Shown piece after piece: positions 35,301-42,867 of a DNA stretch of 64,000 bases. Origin of the DNA: 20CM-2-55-15 sp964633285 (GTDB lineage: Bacteria; Acidobacteriota; Terriglobia; 20CM-2-55-15); the NCBI GenBank assembly GCA_964633285.1, contig CAZWGA010000002.1, positions 124,001 to 188,000 on the forward strand. The letters run 5' to 3'. Numbering within the stretch: position 1 is the first letter of the stretch; every line of letters begins with the position of its first letter. Position numbers and translations under genes: made by a program. A model generated the notes under the pieces. It ran no database searches and had not been told where the DNA came from. It was given only the letters and a program-made list of their open reading frames with translations.

Positions 35301-38300
35301 TGTTCGATTGCGCTGCCGACACGACCGTGCCGCTGCTGAGAATGGTCTTCACCTGTCCGGTGGTTCCCTCGACAACATAGATATTGCCGAAGGCATCGAC
35401 CGCGACGCCGCCCGGTTGGCCGATGCTGATCGGTGAACCGTCCCGCGCAACAGGGAAGGGTCCTTCCGGTAAGGCGTCCGCCGGGGTCACAATGCCGATC
35501 GTCTCGACCACGCCGGTGTCTCGGACCTTGCGCAGGAGTCCGTTGCCGGTATCGGCAACGATGACACTGACTCGCGGCGGCGCTCCTCCGTTATAGATGC
35601 GGCTCAACTGCTGCGGCAGCGTCTCCGGCACGACGGCAATTCCCGCCGGCGCATTGAATCGCGCAGCGCTGCCGTTTCCGTCCGCAGATCCCGCCGCGCC
35701 CGCCTGTCCCGCGATCGTTTCCACGGCTCCCGTTGCCAGTGTGATTCGCCGAATCGTGTTGTTGCCGGAATCGGCAACCCAGACATGGCCGGTGGAATCC
35801 AACGCAATGCCCTGCGGATTGTTGAATTGCGCATTCGCCAGCGGGCCGTCCGTGCTGCCGGCGGTTCCGTTTCCGGCAAGCGTTTCAACCGTGCCCGCGG
35901 ATCCCGGGTGCACCGTGCGAACGGCATGATTCGCGCTGTCGCTGACATAAAGACTGGCGTCCGCTTGATTGAGCGCGAGGAATGATGGATTATTGAACCG
36001 CGACAGCAATCGAACATCGTTCGTTAATCCCGCAACGCCCGACGATCCCGCGTAAACCGTTGCCATCTGGCCCAGCGCCGGCGCCACCAGAATCGTGTCG
36101 TTCAGACCCGCCGTCATATAAATGTTGCGCGACAGATCCTGAACAATGCCGTTCACGGATCCCTGTGAAGCGCCCGCGCCCACCTGGACCACATTGACTG
36201 TCGTCGTTTGGGCGGCGGTATTCAGCGAGCTCGTCATCGTGACGAAGCCGAACTTCTTTCCGAGAATGTTGCCCTGGGCATCCACCGAAGCGATCGATGG
36301 GTCGAGCACGCTGAAATTCACAATGACGTTGTTGCGGGTCGTTGCGGCGCTGTCGATCACACGAACCGGGATTCGGACGCTGTTGCCTTCATTGACCGCC
36401 AGTTCCAATGTGGGTGTGCCTGAAACAGGATCGAGCAGCGCGATGCTGGTTGCTGTGACCGGCGCGACATTGAACGGCAATGAAGCACTTGTGCCGCCGG
36501 ACGTCGCAACCGTGATGTTGCGGCTTCCAACTGCGGCATTCGCCGCTATGGTGAGGATTGCCGTGAGCGACGTCGAGTTCGTCACAGCCACCGACGACAC
36601 CGTGATTCCGCCGCCCGTCACACCGACGGCGGCACCGTTTACGAAATTCGTTCCTGTCAATGTGACTCGTACGCTCCAACCGGGCCCTGCGTCCGGCGTA
36701 TCGATCGAAATCAGCGTCGGAGGCGGCGGCAGAACTGTAAACGTCAATGCATTGGATGTTCCCTGCGCCGTGCTTACCGTCACGGTGTGATCCGCCGGTA
36801 TCGCGTCCTGGCCGGCCGTCAATGCCACGGTTAACGACGTGGATGTCGTGACGTTCACTGTCCCGCCGGTAACACCCGTTCCGCCGATCGAAACAGTGGT
36901 CGCGCCTGGAATGAAATTCGTTCCCGTCAGTGTCGCAGTCACGGATGTGCCGACGCCTGTACTGTTCGGAGCAATCGATATGAGTCGAGGACCTATCGAA
37001 TGATGGGCGACGGCATTCGTCATTTGCCCGCCGGCAGTCACAACGACGTTGCCGTCTATCGCATTGTCCGGAATGCGCACCTGCAACTGTGTACGCCCGG
37101 CGCTGAGAACGGTCGCGGCGCCGGTTCCACTCGATGTCGTGAAGGTCACGATATTCGCGCCGGGCGTTAAAGCACTCCAGCCCATTCCTTCGATGACGAC
37201 TGTGTCGCCCGCGTCTCCTCGAGACAAGTCTGCGATTTGTGGCGCGCACGTTGTTCCCGACACCATCAACGCCCGGCTGTTGCTGGTCTGGCCATTCGCC
37301 ATGGCGCGGATCGCGCCGCAGATGGCTGTTTGAGGCACCATCACCGTCAGCGACGTGGTTGACGCCGTGATCGCAGTCACGCCTGTTGGTCCGGAATTGG
37401 TCTGAAAGAAGATCGTATTGCTGGCGGGAGTCGCGTCGAATCCCATTCCGTTGAGTGTCACTACAGAACCTGGCGCCACCTTATAAAAGGGGTTCACTTG
37501 CGTCAGCGTGAGAGAGGGCGTAGTGCCGTTAACGTTAAGCGGAAATGCGGTCCCGCCCAAAGGGACATCCAATCGATAAGTCTGAATCGGTCCGCTCACG
37601 GCATTCGCCGGGACCGTCACCGTCATGTTGGTGAGTGATGAGACCGATGGCGTGACGCGGACCACGGTGTCCGCCTCGGTCGTGAACAAAACACGGTTCT
37701 GAGCGGCCACGGGCGAAAAGCCCGTGCCCGTGATTGTCAGTTGTGAACCCGCATTTACTGATACTGGACTGACGGATGTAATCGCCGGTACGGCAAGATT
37801 CGGCAGAACGCCGCCGGAGAACAACGCGGTCACCAGACAATCGCCGATATTAACGGTGCCGTTCAGATTGACGTCGCCTACCGTTGAAGACAGCGGCGGC
37901 TGATAGAACGTGCCCACAGTCAGAGCGCAGACGAGAGCATCGCTGATGTTGACGTCATGGTTGCCGTTGAGATCGCCGCGTTCGACCACCTTTAAAGGAA
38001 CTGCATTCGAGGAGACTCCGCCCGTCGTCACTGTTACTTGAACAGTGCCGGATGTCGTGAGCGCTGCCGTGGTGACGAGACCCGTAAGCTGCGTATTCGA
38101 CACGAAAGTCGTTGCAAGCGTGGAATTCCCTATCGCGATTTGCGAAGTGCTATCGAAGTTCTGTCCGTTGACGGTCAACGTGAACGGACCGCCGTAAAGT
38201 GGAGCGAGCGCCGGCTCGATGTCGCTGATCAGCGGCGTCGTCTGAGCCCATGCCTGTAGCGCAAAGCTCAATCCCAGCAATAATCCGAACGTGATCTTTA

Positions 38301-38307
38301 ATTTCAT
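32374..38307 (-). CDS. Giant exported TIG/IPT and NHL-repeat protein with a dockerin-like segment
   Basis: A 1977-residue secreted protein. Order: signal peptide (1-21); TIG/IPT sandwich (about 24-107); a dockerin type I-like pair of calcium loops, GDLNGNHDVNISDAL (111-125) and GDVNLNGTVNIGDCL (144-158); several TIG domains to about residue 615; a Big2-like domain (about 620-715); NHL beta-propeller repeats (about 730-1040); one TIG (about 1045-1125); and a second long run of NHL repeats (about 1140-1725). The NHL runs contain recurring cores such as GDGGPA and DSGNIYIADNGNYRIRRID. Two or three C-terminal TIG domains close the protein. It is likely an extracellular adhesion or binding protein. 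The transcript probably ends at 32374. No catalytic domain is seen. Confidence 0.88.
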   Translation of the reverse strand: MKLKITFGLLLGLSFALQAWAQTTPLISDIEPALAPLYGGPFTLTVNGQNFDSTSQIAIGNSTLATTFVSNTQLTGLVTTAALTTSGTVQVTVTTGGVSSNAVPLKVVERGDLNGNHDVNISDALVCALTVGTFYQPPLSSTVGDVNLNGTVNIGDCLVTALFSGGVLPNLAVPAITSVSPVSVNAGSQLTITGTGFSPVAAQNRVLFTTEADTVVRVTPSVSSLTNMTVTVPANAVSGPIQTYRLDVPLGGTAFPLNVNGTTPSLTLTQVNPFYKVAPGSVVTLNGMGFDATPASNTIFFQTNSGPTGVTAITASTTSLTVMVPQTAICGAIRAMANGQTSNSRALMVSGTTCAPQIADLSRGDAGDTVVIEGMGWSALTPGANIVTFTTSSGTGAATVLSAGRTQLQVRIPDNAIDGNVVVTAGGQMTNAVAHHSIGPRLISIAPNSTGVGTSVTATLTGTNFIPGATTVSIGGTGVTGGTVNVTTSTSLTVALTAGQDAIPADHTVTVSTAQGTSNALTFTVLPPPPTLISIDTPDAGPGWSVRVTLTGTNFVNGAAVGVTGGGITVSSVAVTNSTSLTAILTIAANAAVGSRNITVATSGGTSASLPFNVAPVTATSIALLDPVSGTPTLELAVNEGNSVRIPVRVIDSAATTRNNVIVNFSVLDPSIASVDAQGNILGKKFGFVTMTSSLNTAAQTTTVNVVQVGAGASQGSVNGIVQDLSRNIYMTAGLNDTILVAPALGQMATVYAGSSGVAGLTNDVRLLSRFNNPSFLALNQADASLYVSDSANHAVRTVHPGSAGTVETLAGNGTAGSTDGPLANAQFNNPQGIALDSTGHVWVADSGNNTIRRITLATGAVETIAGQAGAAGSADGNGSAARFNAPAGIAVVPETLPQQLSRIYNGGAPPRVSVIVADTGNGLLRKVRDTGVVETIGIVTPADALPEGPFPVARDGSPISIGQPGGVAVDAFGNIYVVEGTTGQVKTILSSGTVVSAAQSNTFQSPKGLVTTESGRVVVADSARGIQEIRYAPPQISSTTPGTVSAAGGETVTITGNNFPPDTIVIAGGIVVSNLNVIDSQTISFTTPPVPSGRTTLTVQTRAGVAQTQYLARPVALSALPPGSITTIAGGSTFVGDGGPAISAAQPGASVLALDNSGNTFVLDKNSYSVRRIDARTGIVTTVAGTGVYGNCNYGVPAVACPLNNPLGIAIDAAGNLFISEYYSIEKVDAATGLISIAYYGIGNVGLAFDRKGNLIASGDSLVKRIDAQTGAVTTIAGTGTPGFSGDGGPAASAQLNMDSFYVPYNAPATPAIDSGGNIYIADNGNYRIRRIDAVTGIITTVAGNGQVGVAGDGGPATQAMIGPSMALSFDPSGNLLFVDSYFGVIRRVNAATGIISTIAGRYGHPGLPTSGVPATASSFVLLFGLAADGAGNILLTDHLNRQTLDANGHVIEPDPTTSIVMKIDSKTGILTTISGRPVDPADGGPAWAGLLISPGGVAADVAGNVYIADSGSRRVRKIDTSGVITTLAGGGSADVTDGAIATNVKLKPYAVAVDPQGDVLIADDRYLRKVHGTTITTIGGTNIWKADDVGQPATSTYFGLIGAIRTDPAGNIYVSTETSVRRIDAVTHIVSMVAGPGQVGVYPASIVIDSNNNMYIADYANNRVLKVDGATHGITTVAGSGNLSSGYHDYQPATSVWLGYPRGLALDPSETNLFITDFINVRRLDLATGIINTAAGRLNFGSFGNAGDGGPAWTAQLSYPWSIAFDKDGNLLIADITNLRVRAVRGPLTIMPRPPAVSSVNPNKGLQGRSVQITVTGANFIPGFTSVSFGQEGIVGASVNVTSSTSLTLTAMIPTNVWLADYGIRVTTLAGYADASFTVVPPPPTISSLSPNSGTRGQTVQVLVSGTNFVSGHNTVTFSGQGISTDNTQASYVVASPQPTFVATFTIAADAPLGEQTVTVTTSGGSATSTFTVVP

Positions 38308-38367
38308 GCGCGCTCGGCTATTGGGCGGGCAAACCGGTGATCTGTCAATCAGAAAAGCGCGCTCAAA

Positions 38368-38403
38368 ACCCTCTCTCTCTCCGTGAGAGAGTAGGGTGAG
38401 GGC
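38368..38403. repeat. Short CT-rich hairpin repeat
   Basis: CTCTCTC-tccgt-GAGAGAG within a string of the CCCTCTCTC...GTAGGGTGAGGG type forms a strong small hairpin between the antitoxin gene's 3' end and the giant gene's 5' end. Strings like this occur as dispersed intergenic repeats in many genomes. Only one copy was noticed here. Confidence 0.4.
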
Positions 38404-38448
38404 GGTGAAGATTCGGTTAGCTTCAACGCCCTCACCGGCGGTTGAAGA

Positions 38449-38757
38449 TCATCGCTTCCCCTTTCGTGGCCTCGCGGCTTTCTTTGCCGCTTTGGCATCG
38501 TCCTGGTACTTCGCTTTCACTTCCTCAAGCGAAACGACCTGCTCCGAACCCGCGCGCACACGTGCGAGGATCTTTTCCGATTCCGTTACGTCCATGTGGT
38601 CCTCGATCGCTTCGAGAATGCTCAAGTCATCCATCGGAACGATCGCCGCTACGTCCTTTCCGCGGCGGGTAAGCACGACGCGCTCCTTGCCGTAGGCAGC
38701 ACGGTTAAGAATGTCGGCCAAATCCTTCCGAGCATCAATCACTGCAATCTTTGCCAT
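38449..38757 (-). CDS. Phd/YefM-type antitoxin
   Basis: A 102-residue antitoxin of the Phd/YefM family: IAVIDARKDLADILNRAAYG, then VVLTRRGKDVAAIVPMDD form the DNA-binding/dimerisation half, and a charged helical tail should wrap the toxin. The C-terminal KAAKKAARPRKGKR is unusually basic. It starts two bases after the stop of the RelE-type toxin, so the toxin is encoded first, the reverse of the usual Phd/YefM order. Confidence 0.88.
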   Translation of the reverse strand: MAKIAVIDARKDLADILNRAAYGKERVVLTRRGKDVAAIVPMDDLSILEAIEDHMDVTESEKILARVRAGSEQVVSLEEVKAKYQDDAKAAKKAARPRKGKR

Positions 38758-38759
38758 CG

Positions 38760-39017
38760 TTACCTCCGATAAACCTCGCGTCGATGGCGGATTCTCGTAA
38801 CCACGACTTTCCGTTCTTTATCGTTGACGTCATACACAATCCGATAGTCGCCAACGCGGACTCGATACGTAGCGTCGTCGAGTTTATTGGAATCCGTCCC
38901 GCGAGGATCTTTTCCGATTTCTTCGAGTTTCTCGATGATCCGTTGACGAAGTAGCTTCTGCATGCCCGCGAGTTCTTTATCCGCGCTGGCAACAATCAGG
39001 ACTTCGTAACCCTTCAT
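38760..39017 (-). CDS. RelE/ParE-superfamily toxin
   Basis: The ATG at 39017 gives 85 residues starting MKGYEVLIVASADKEL, the normal beginning of this family; two in-frame ATGs further up (39035, 39044) are alternatives. The fold elements are complete: helical QKLLRQRIIEKLEEIGKDPRG, then strands TYRVRVGDYRIVYDVND and KVVVTRIRHRREVYRR. The arginine-rich strands and terminal HRREVY match ribosome-dependent mRNA interferases of the RelE group. It lies upstream of its antitoxin with a 2-base gap. A small palindrome stands just upstream. Confidence 0.88.
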   Translation of the reverse strand: MKGYEVLIVASADKELAGMQKLLRQRIIEKLEEIGKDPRGTDSNKLDDATYRVRVGDYRIVYDVNDKERKVVVTRIRHRREVYRR

Positions 39018-39019
39018 AG

Positions 39020-39034
39020 TGTACTGAATGTACA
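39020..39034. promoter_or_regulatory. Candidate operator of the RelE/Phd module
   Basis: TGTAC-tgaat-GTACA is a perfect 5+5 inverted repeat directly in front of the toxin ATG at 39017. Phd-type antitoxins repress their own promoter by binding such palindromes. Upstream on the minus strand TTGCAC and TACATT with 16 bases between are possible -35 and -10 boxes. Confidence 0.4.
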
Positions 39035-39062
39035 TAAAGCACATTAAGATATCAATGTAAAG

Positions 39063-39404
39063 ATGTGGGATTGCCGTGCAAGGAGGAGGGAGAGAGAGAT
39101 TACTCGAACTGGCTCACAAATCTATTTCACACGCCGAATTTCTGATCCGGTCTTTCCTTACTTTTTGATTTCCGGACGCAATGCAATCCGAGAACGAGGC
39201 CTGGTCTGGAACGGCCGGCTGATCGCATGGAAGGACGTCCTGTCGTATTCCTGGACACCGGACCCGGGTTTGTCGGAAGTACTCTGCCTTCGAATCACGC
39301 GCGGTTCCCGCACCTCGCATGAAATCCGCGTCCCTATGCTGCCGCAGCAGCGTGCTGCGATCGACTCGAAATTGCGCGAGCGGTTCTCGGAATGGCCCGC
39401 CTGA
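39063..39404 (+). CDS. Possible DUF5673-like fragment
   Basis: A 113-residue frame. Its second half (AIRERGLVWNGRLIAWKDVL, then the SYSW strand, LCLRITRG and EIRVPM) resembles the C-terminal beta domain of DUF5673-type membrane proteins, in which a GL..NG..I.W..I..Y.W pattern recurs. The first 35 residues do not look like the expected membrane helices, and no Shine-Dalgarno is seen. It may be a truncated relic rather than a working gene. It is convergent with the glycine-zipper gene, 5 bases away. Confidence 0.4.
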   Translation: MWDCRARRREREITRTGSQIYFTRRISDPVFPYFLISGRNAIRERGLVWNGRLIAWKDVLSYSWTPDPGLSEVLCLRITRGSRTSHEIRVPMLPQQRAAIDSKLRERFSEWPA

Positions 39405-39409
39405 CCAAT

Positions 39410-40390
39410 TCAACGGCGGAAGTAGCGGCGGGTCGATCGCGTGTCATACCGATTGTGCGCGACCTCATTTCCGTTTCTATCTCTCACAGTGAAAATGTAT
39501 ACGTGACCTTCAGTGATCCAGGGAGCTTCCTGAGTTCCGGACTGTCCGGCTGCGAAAAGTTTTTCACGTTCGTTATCCACCTGAACGTATACCGATGCGC
39601 CCCGAGGGCCGTTCCATCGGATGTTGTTGTCTGATCCGACTGCAACGTTCGAGGTTCCATCGCCAGAGTAGCTGGATGAACTGGGCTTTTGCCTTCCGAG
39701 ACTCGACGTATCATTCGAGTATGTACCGGTGTTACGCGGATGGTAGTGAACGCCGTTGCTGTTGTAACCACCATCGGCGATGCCGGCGCGCAATGGTTCC
39801 TGCAAACGGAACGTCACCAGCGATTCGGCCGGCACCTGCACGCTCTTGCCGCGTGTGAGTATCTGAGCTCCCGCGCCTGCTGCCGCTCCAGCTCCTGCGC
39901 CGATCGCAGCGCCTTTGCCGCCACCGGCAATCGCGCCGATAATCGCACCCAGCACGGCGCCGCCACCAACGTATTCGCCGGTGCGCTTATTTGCACCGAG
40001 ACCATCGCGCTTCTCTCCCGTGATCGTCGATGTGTCGCTCTGAACGGAATATCGCTGCCCGTTGATTTTCACGGAATCCAGATCGAGAGCATATTGGTTG
40101 CTTCCGGTTTCGCGGACGACCATTTCAACGTCCGAACCCTTCGGAATTGCGATGTTTCCGTTCCGGCTCATGACATCCTGCTCAACGACTCCTGAGTAAA
40201 CGCGGCCATCGGCATCTTTCGCTTCAATGCGCTCATTTGTTCGAACGGTAATTGATGTTCCCGCATCGATGGTTCCGCCTCGATATATCTGTGCAATACC
40301 GGTATTGGCGAAGCACAGACTCCAGAGAATTACTCCGGCCACCATTGCGATAAGCGGCCGGGCAGGTTGGTTCGATTTTCTGAATTTCAT
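39410..40390 (-). CDS. Exported glycine-zipper protein
   Basis: A 326-residue protein with a signal peptide or N-terminal helix (about 12-33). A beta-rich region follows (about 35-135: ITVRTNERIEAKDADGRVYSGVVEQDV; IPKGSDVEMVVRE), then a glycine zipper (about 140-185: GAVLGAIIGAIAGGGKGAAIGAG) and IPAESL-like VPAESLVTFRLQEPL. The C-terminal domain (about 255-326) looks like a small beta fold. Proteins with this plan are frequent in acidobacteria, without known function; the zipper suggests membrane association or oligomerisation. A G-rich Shine-Dalgarno precedes the ATG. Confidence 0.75.
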   Translation of the reverse strand: MKFRKSNQPARPLIAMVAGVILWSLCFANTGIAQIYRGGTIDAGTSITVRTNERIEAKDADGRVYSGVVEQDVMSRNGNIAIPKGSDVEMVVRETGSNQYALDLDSVKINGQRYSVQSDTSTITGEKRDGLGANKRTGEYVGGGAVLGAIIGAIAGGGKGAAIGAGAGAAAGAGAQILTRGKSVQVPAESLVTFRLQEPLRAGIADGGYNSNGVHYHPRNTGTYSNDTSSLGRQKPSSSSYSGDGTSNVAVGSDNNIRWNGPRGASVYVQVDNEREKLFAAGQSGTQEAPWITEGHVYIFTVRDRNGNEVAHNRYDTRSTRRYFRR

Positions 40391-40618
40391 TTGACCCCCC
40401 TCTTGCGCGCACCAGGGACGCGCTCCGTATATCTGGATTGCAATTACGCTGCCCGGGGAGAGTTCCTTTTCGAATCATGCAAGTTGAGCACAACGGCGAC
40501 CGGCCCGGCCCCATGGAGGCAGGGAAAGTTTGGGGGCAGTACAGTCTGCACAGTGTGGCGGTATCTGAGGAAGAAAGGCCTCCCTTGAAGTGGTACAGCT
40601 CGTGCACCCATAAACTAC

Positions 40619-41602
40619 ATGCACGCTAAAACCGGCCTTGCAGTTGCTTTGGCGATTGTTCTGGCACTGGCTTCTTATGCGCTGCCGGCCGCACGCCCAA
40701 CAAATCGTATTGTTGAAGCCATTGAGGACCGCTCCGATATCGGCACTGTCGGCCCGGGAACGCTGGAGCCGCACGTGGTGCGGGCACAAATCCTCCTGGA
40801 TCGGGCGAGATTCTCGCCCGGCCAGATCGATGGACACTACGGCGGCGACCTTGAAGTCGCTGTCAGGGGATACCAGGAGCAACATCGTCTGAACGCGAAC
40901 GGCATCATCGACGTTCAGATGTGGCGCCTCCTGAACGTAGACAAGCGGCCGCTGCTCAAAACCTACACAATTACCGCGGCAGACTTAAAGGGCCCGTTTG
41001 AGCCGATCCCAAAAGATGTTCAGGAGAAGGCCCGCATGAAATGGATGGGCTACGAATCGGCAGCGGACGAATTGGGCGAAAAGTTTCATGCATCACCGCG
41101 ATTGCTTGCGGCGCTGAATCCCGGCAAGAATCTCGAAAAAGCCGGCGAGGTGATTGTTGTGCCTGCGACCGAACGCGCACAGGCGCGCCGCGCCATTCGT
41201 GTGGTTGTCTCAAAATCCCGGCGCACCGTAATGGCATATGGCCTGGGAGGCAAGGTGCTGGCGCAATATCCTGCGACCATCGGCGGGGAACACGATCCCC
41301 TGCCCGTCGGAAACTGGAAGATCACGATCGTGCAGCGTAATCCGTGGTTCAACTACGATCCAGTGCACTTCTGGAACGCCCGGCCTGACGAAGCCGCCGC
41401 GAAGCTTCCGCCGGGTCCGAGAAATCCGGCCGGCGTGGTGTGGATTGGACTTTCAAAAGAGCATTACGGAATTCACGGGACGCCGGATCCGGGCCGCATC
41501 CGTCACGGCGAATCGTATGGCTGCATCCGCCTGACGAACTGGGATGCTGCCGATCTGTCGCGCATGGTGATCCGCGGAACTCCGGCAATCCTCAAGGACT
41601 AG
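40619..41602 (+). CDS. L,D-transpeptidase (YkuD) with peptidoglycan-binding domain
   Basis: A 327-residue exported enzyme. It has a signal peptide (about 1-25), a peptidoglycan-binding type 1 domain (about 52-112: AQILLDRARFSPGQIDGHYG), a LysM-like segment (about 115-185) and a YkuD catalytic domain (about 193-325). The active-site region is HYGIHGTP, followed by HGESYGCIRLTN with the nucleophile C302, so the HxxxS(Y)GC signature is complete. It should form 3-3 peptidoglycan cross-links or attach proteins to the wall. The M23 endopeptidase gene follows after 4 bases, giving a small cell-wall operon. Confidence 0.9.
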   Translation: MHAKTGLAVALAIVLALASYALPAARPTNRIVEAIEDRSDIGTVGPGTLEPHVVRAQILLDRARFSPGQIDGHYGGDLEVAVRGYQEQHRLNANGIIDVQMWRLLNVDKRPLLKTYTITAADLKGPFEPIPKDVQEKARMKWMGYESAADELGEKFHASPRLLAALNPGKNLEKAGEVIVVPATERAQARRAIRVVVSKSRRTVMAYGLGGKVLAQYPATIGGEHDPLPVGNWKITIVQRNPWFNYDPVHFWNARPDEAAAKLPPGPRNPAGVVWIGLSKEHYGIHGTPDPGRIRHGESYGCIRLTNWDAADLSRMVIRGTPAILKD

Positions 41603-41606
41603 GAAA

Positions 41607-42095
41607 ATGCGGTCTCTCGCGATCAGCCTCGCGTTTTGGATGGCTCAGGCAATCGGCCCGATCGGGTTGCCGCTTCATGGACTTCGTCTCTCGGACCTGC
41701 GCGATACTTTCAACGAAGTTCACAACGGGCACCCGCACGAAGCCATCGATATTCCGGCCCCGCGGGGCACGCCGGTGTATGCCGCAGTTTCCGGAACGAT
41801 TCGCAAACTGTTTCTCAGCAAGCCCGGCGGCAACACCATCTACGAATTCGACGATGCGAGCCAATACTCCTATTACTACGCTCACCTGGACCATTACGCA
41901 GGAGGCCTGCGCGAAGGAATGCACGTCGAACGTGGAGAGACCATCGGCTACGTGGGATCGACGGGAAACGCGGATCCACGCGCCCCACACCTGCACTTCA
42001 CCATCTTCGAACTCGGCCCCAAACACCAATGGTGGAAAGGCAAACCGATCAATCCATTTCCGAATCTCGTTGAAGTCCTGAAAAACAGCCGGTGA
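41607..42095 (+). CDS. M23/LytM-family metallopeptidase
   Basis: A 162-residue M23 endopeptidase with an N-terminal hydrophobic stretch (about 1-22). The zinc ligands are visible: H44 and D48 in HPHEAIDIP, H130 in the motif PHLHF, with H93 and H128 as further active-site histidines. It is a minimal catalytic domain without extra binding domains. Such enzymes cleave peptide cross-links in peptidoglycan. It is encoded 4 bases after the L,D-transpeptidase, so both probably act on the same wall material. Confidence 0.9.
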   Translation: MRSLAISLAFWMAQAIGPIGLPLHGLRLSDLRDTFNEVHNGHPHEAIDIPAPRGTPVYAAVSGTIRKLFLSKPGGNTIYEFDDASQYSYYYAHLDHYAGGLREGMHVERGETIGYVGSTGNADPRAPHLHFTIFELGPKHQWWKGKPINPFPNLVEVLKNSR

Positions 42096-42123
42096 GATCG
42101 GCGACGCAGCCGCTTCCGCCGGA

Positions 42124-42522
42124 TCACCAAATGGATTGAACATGCGGATAGCTGCGGATCTTCGTATCCTTCGTAATCAGAGTTGCGGTGTGGCTTCGCG
42201 CGGTGGCGACAATGATTTGATCGGCAGGATCGCCATGGAAAGGTTGCGGCAATCGACAACTATCGATGAGAATCGGCCGAGTGAGTTCCACAAGGTGAAG
42301 CGGTCGATCATCAATCGCTGCGTCAACCCATGCATCGATATCCCTGTCGAGAACGATCTGCTTCTTCTCGACTTTCTTCGCCAACTCCCACAGGGAGATC
42401 ATGGACAGGTACAGAGTGCGCTGCTCGACGGCTTTGGCGATTTCGTTTTTTGCTTTTTTGGACAGCCTGCGATCCTCGGTAACCCACCAGATCCACGTAT
42501 GAGTGTCAAGAAGCGCCGGCAT
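42124..42522 (-). CDS. PIN-domain toxin (VapC-like)
   Basis: A 132-residue PIN ribonuclease. Expected acidic residues are present: D6 in LLDTHTWIWW, E in ISLWELAKK, D in HGDPADQIIVATA and D in LITKDTKI. The WEL and PADQ wording is that of the toxins paired with Phd-type antitoxins. It overlaps the antitoxin gene by 17 bases. Toxins of this group cleave RNA when the antitoxin is degraded. Confidence 0.92.
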   Translation of the reverse strand: MPALLDTHTWIWWVTEDRRLSKKAKNEIAKAVEQRTLYLSMISLWELAKKVEKKQIVLDRDIDAWVDAAIDDRPLHLVELTRPILIDSCRLPQPFHGDPADQIIVATARSHTATLITKDTKIRSYPHVQSIW

Positions 42523-42730
42523 CCCAATTCTCGCCCGTACTGAAAGGGTCTCCTTTTTCTTTCAAAATGCTTCCGGCAAGCGATCTCCTTTCGGCAGGCC
42601 TTACGTAGGGAACAAGCTTCGCCACCGGTTCGCCGCGTTTCGTTATGACGATTGACGACTTTGTTTTCGCAACCTCGTCCAACGTTTTCAAACAGACGTC
42701 CTTGAATTTTCCTGCAGGCATCGTTTTCAT
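42506..42730 (-). CDS. Phd-type antitoxin of the PIN toxin
   Basis: The ATG at 42730 gives 74 residues, MKTMPAGKFKDVCLKTLDEV at the N-terminus, followed by SIVITKRGEPVAKLVPYV, the Phd/YefM core. The C-terminus (AGSILKEKGDPFSTGENWDA) is the toxin-binding tail. The TTG at 42766 is rejected because it forms the -35 box of the promoter. The ATG begins six bases after the -10 hexamer, so the transcript should be leaderless. The gene overlaps the toxin start. Confidence 0.88.
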   Translation of the reverse strand: MKTMPAGKFKDVCLKTLDEVAKTKSSIVITKRGEPVAKLVPYVRPAERRSLAGSILKEKGDPFSTGENWDAGAS

Positions 42731-42736
42731 TATTCG

Positions 42737-42766
42737 AATATAGCCATGGCCATATGGCCATGTCAA
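42737..42766 (-). promoter_or_regulatory. Promoter of the PIN/Phd module (leaderless)
   Basis: On the minus strand a consensus TTGACA (42766-42761) and TATATT (42742-42737) are 18 bases apart. The antitoxin ATG at 42730 begins six bases after the -10, so it coincides with the expected transcription start. Confidence 0.7.
42745..42762. promoter_or_regulatory. 18-bp perfect palindrome, candidate Phd operator
   Basis: CATGGCCATATGGCCATG is a perfect palindrome made of two overlapping ATGGCCAT units. It begins inside the -35 and fills the spacer of the module's promoter. An antitoxin bound here would exclude RNA polymerase, giving autorepression. Confidence 0.7.
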
Positions 42767-42867
42767 TTTACTCCTTCGTTGTGGAACTGCGATCCGCTCA
42801 TTATTGACCGGAGTTCGGTCCCGTCGAACCGCGCGTGATAAGATCCCCCGATCCTCGAGGTGATCCC

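Noticed and set aside
32640..35600. Regularly spaced repeats that might be taken for a CRISPR array
   Set aside because: The repeats are coding NHL units of variable sequence and length; no short identical repeats with unique spacers exist.
36389..37249. Long minus-strand frame of 286 residues rich in Arg and His
   Set aside because: It is a frame shadow inside the TIG/NHL gene; composition is unlike a protein and no start signal or domain is seen.
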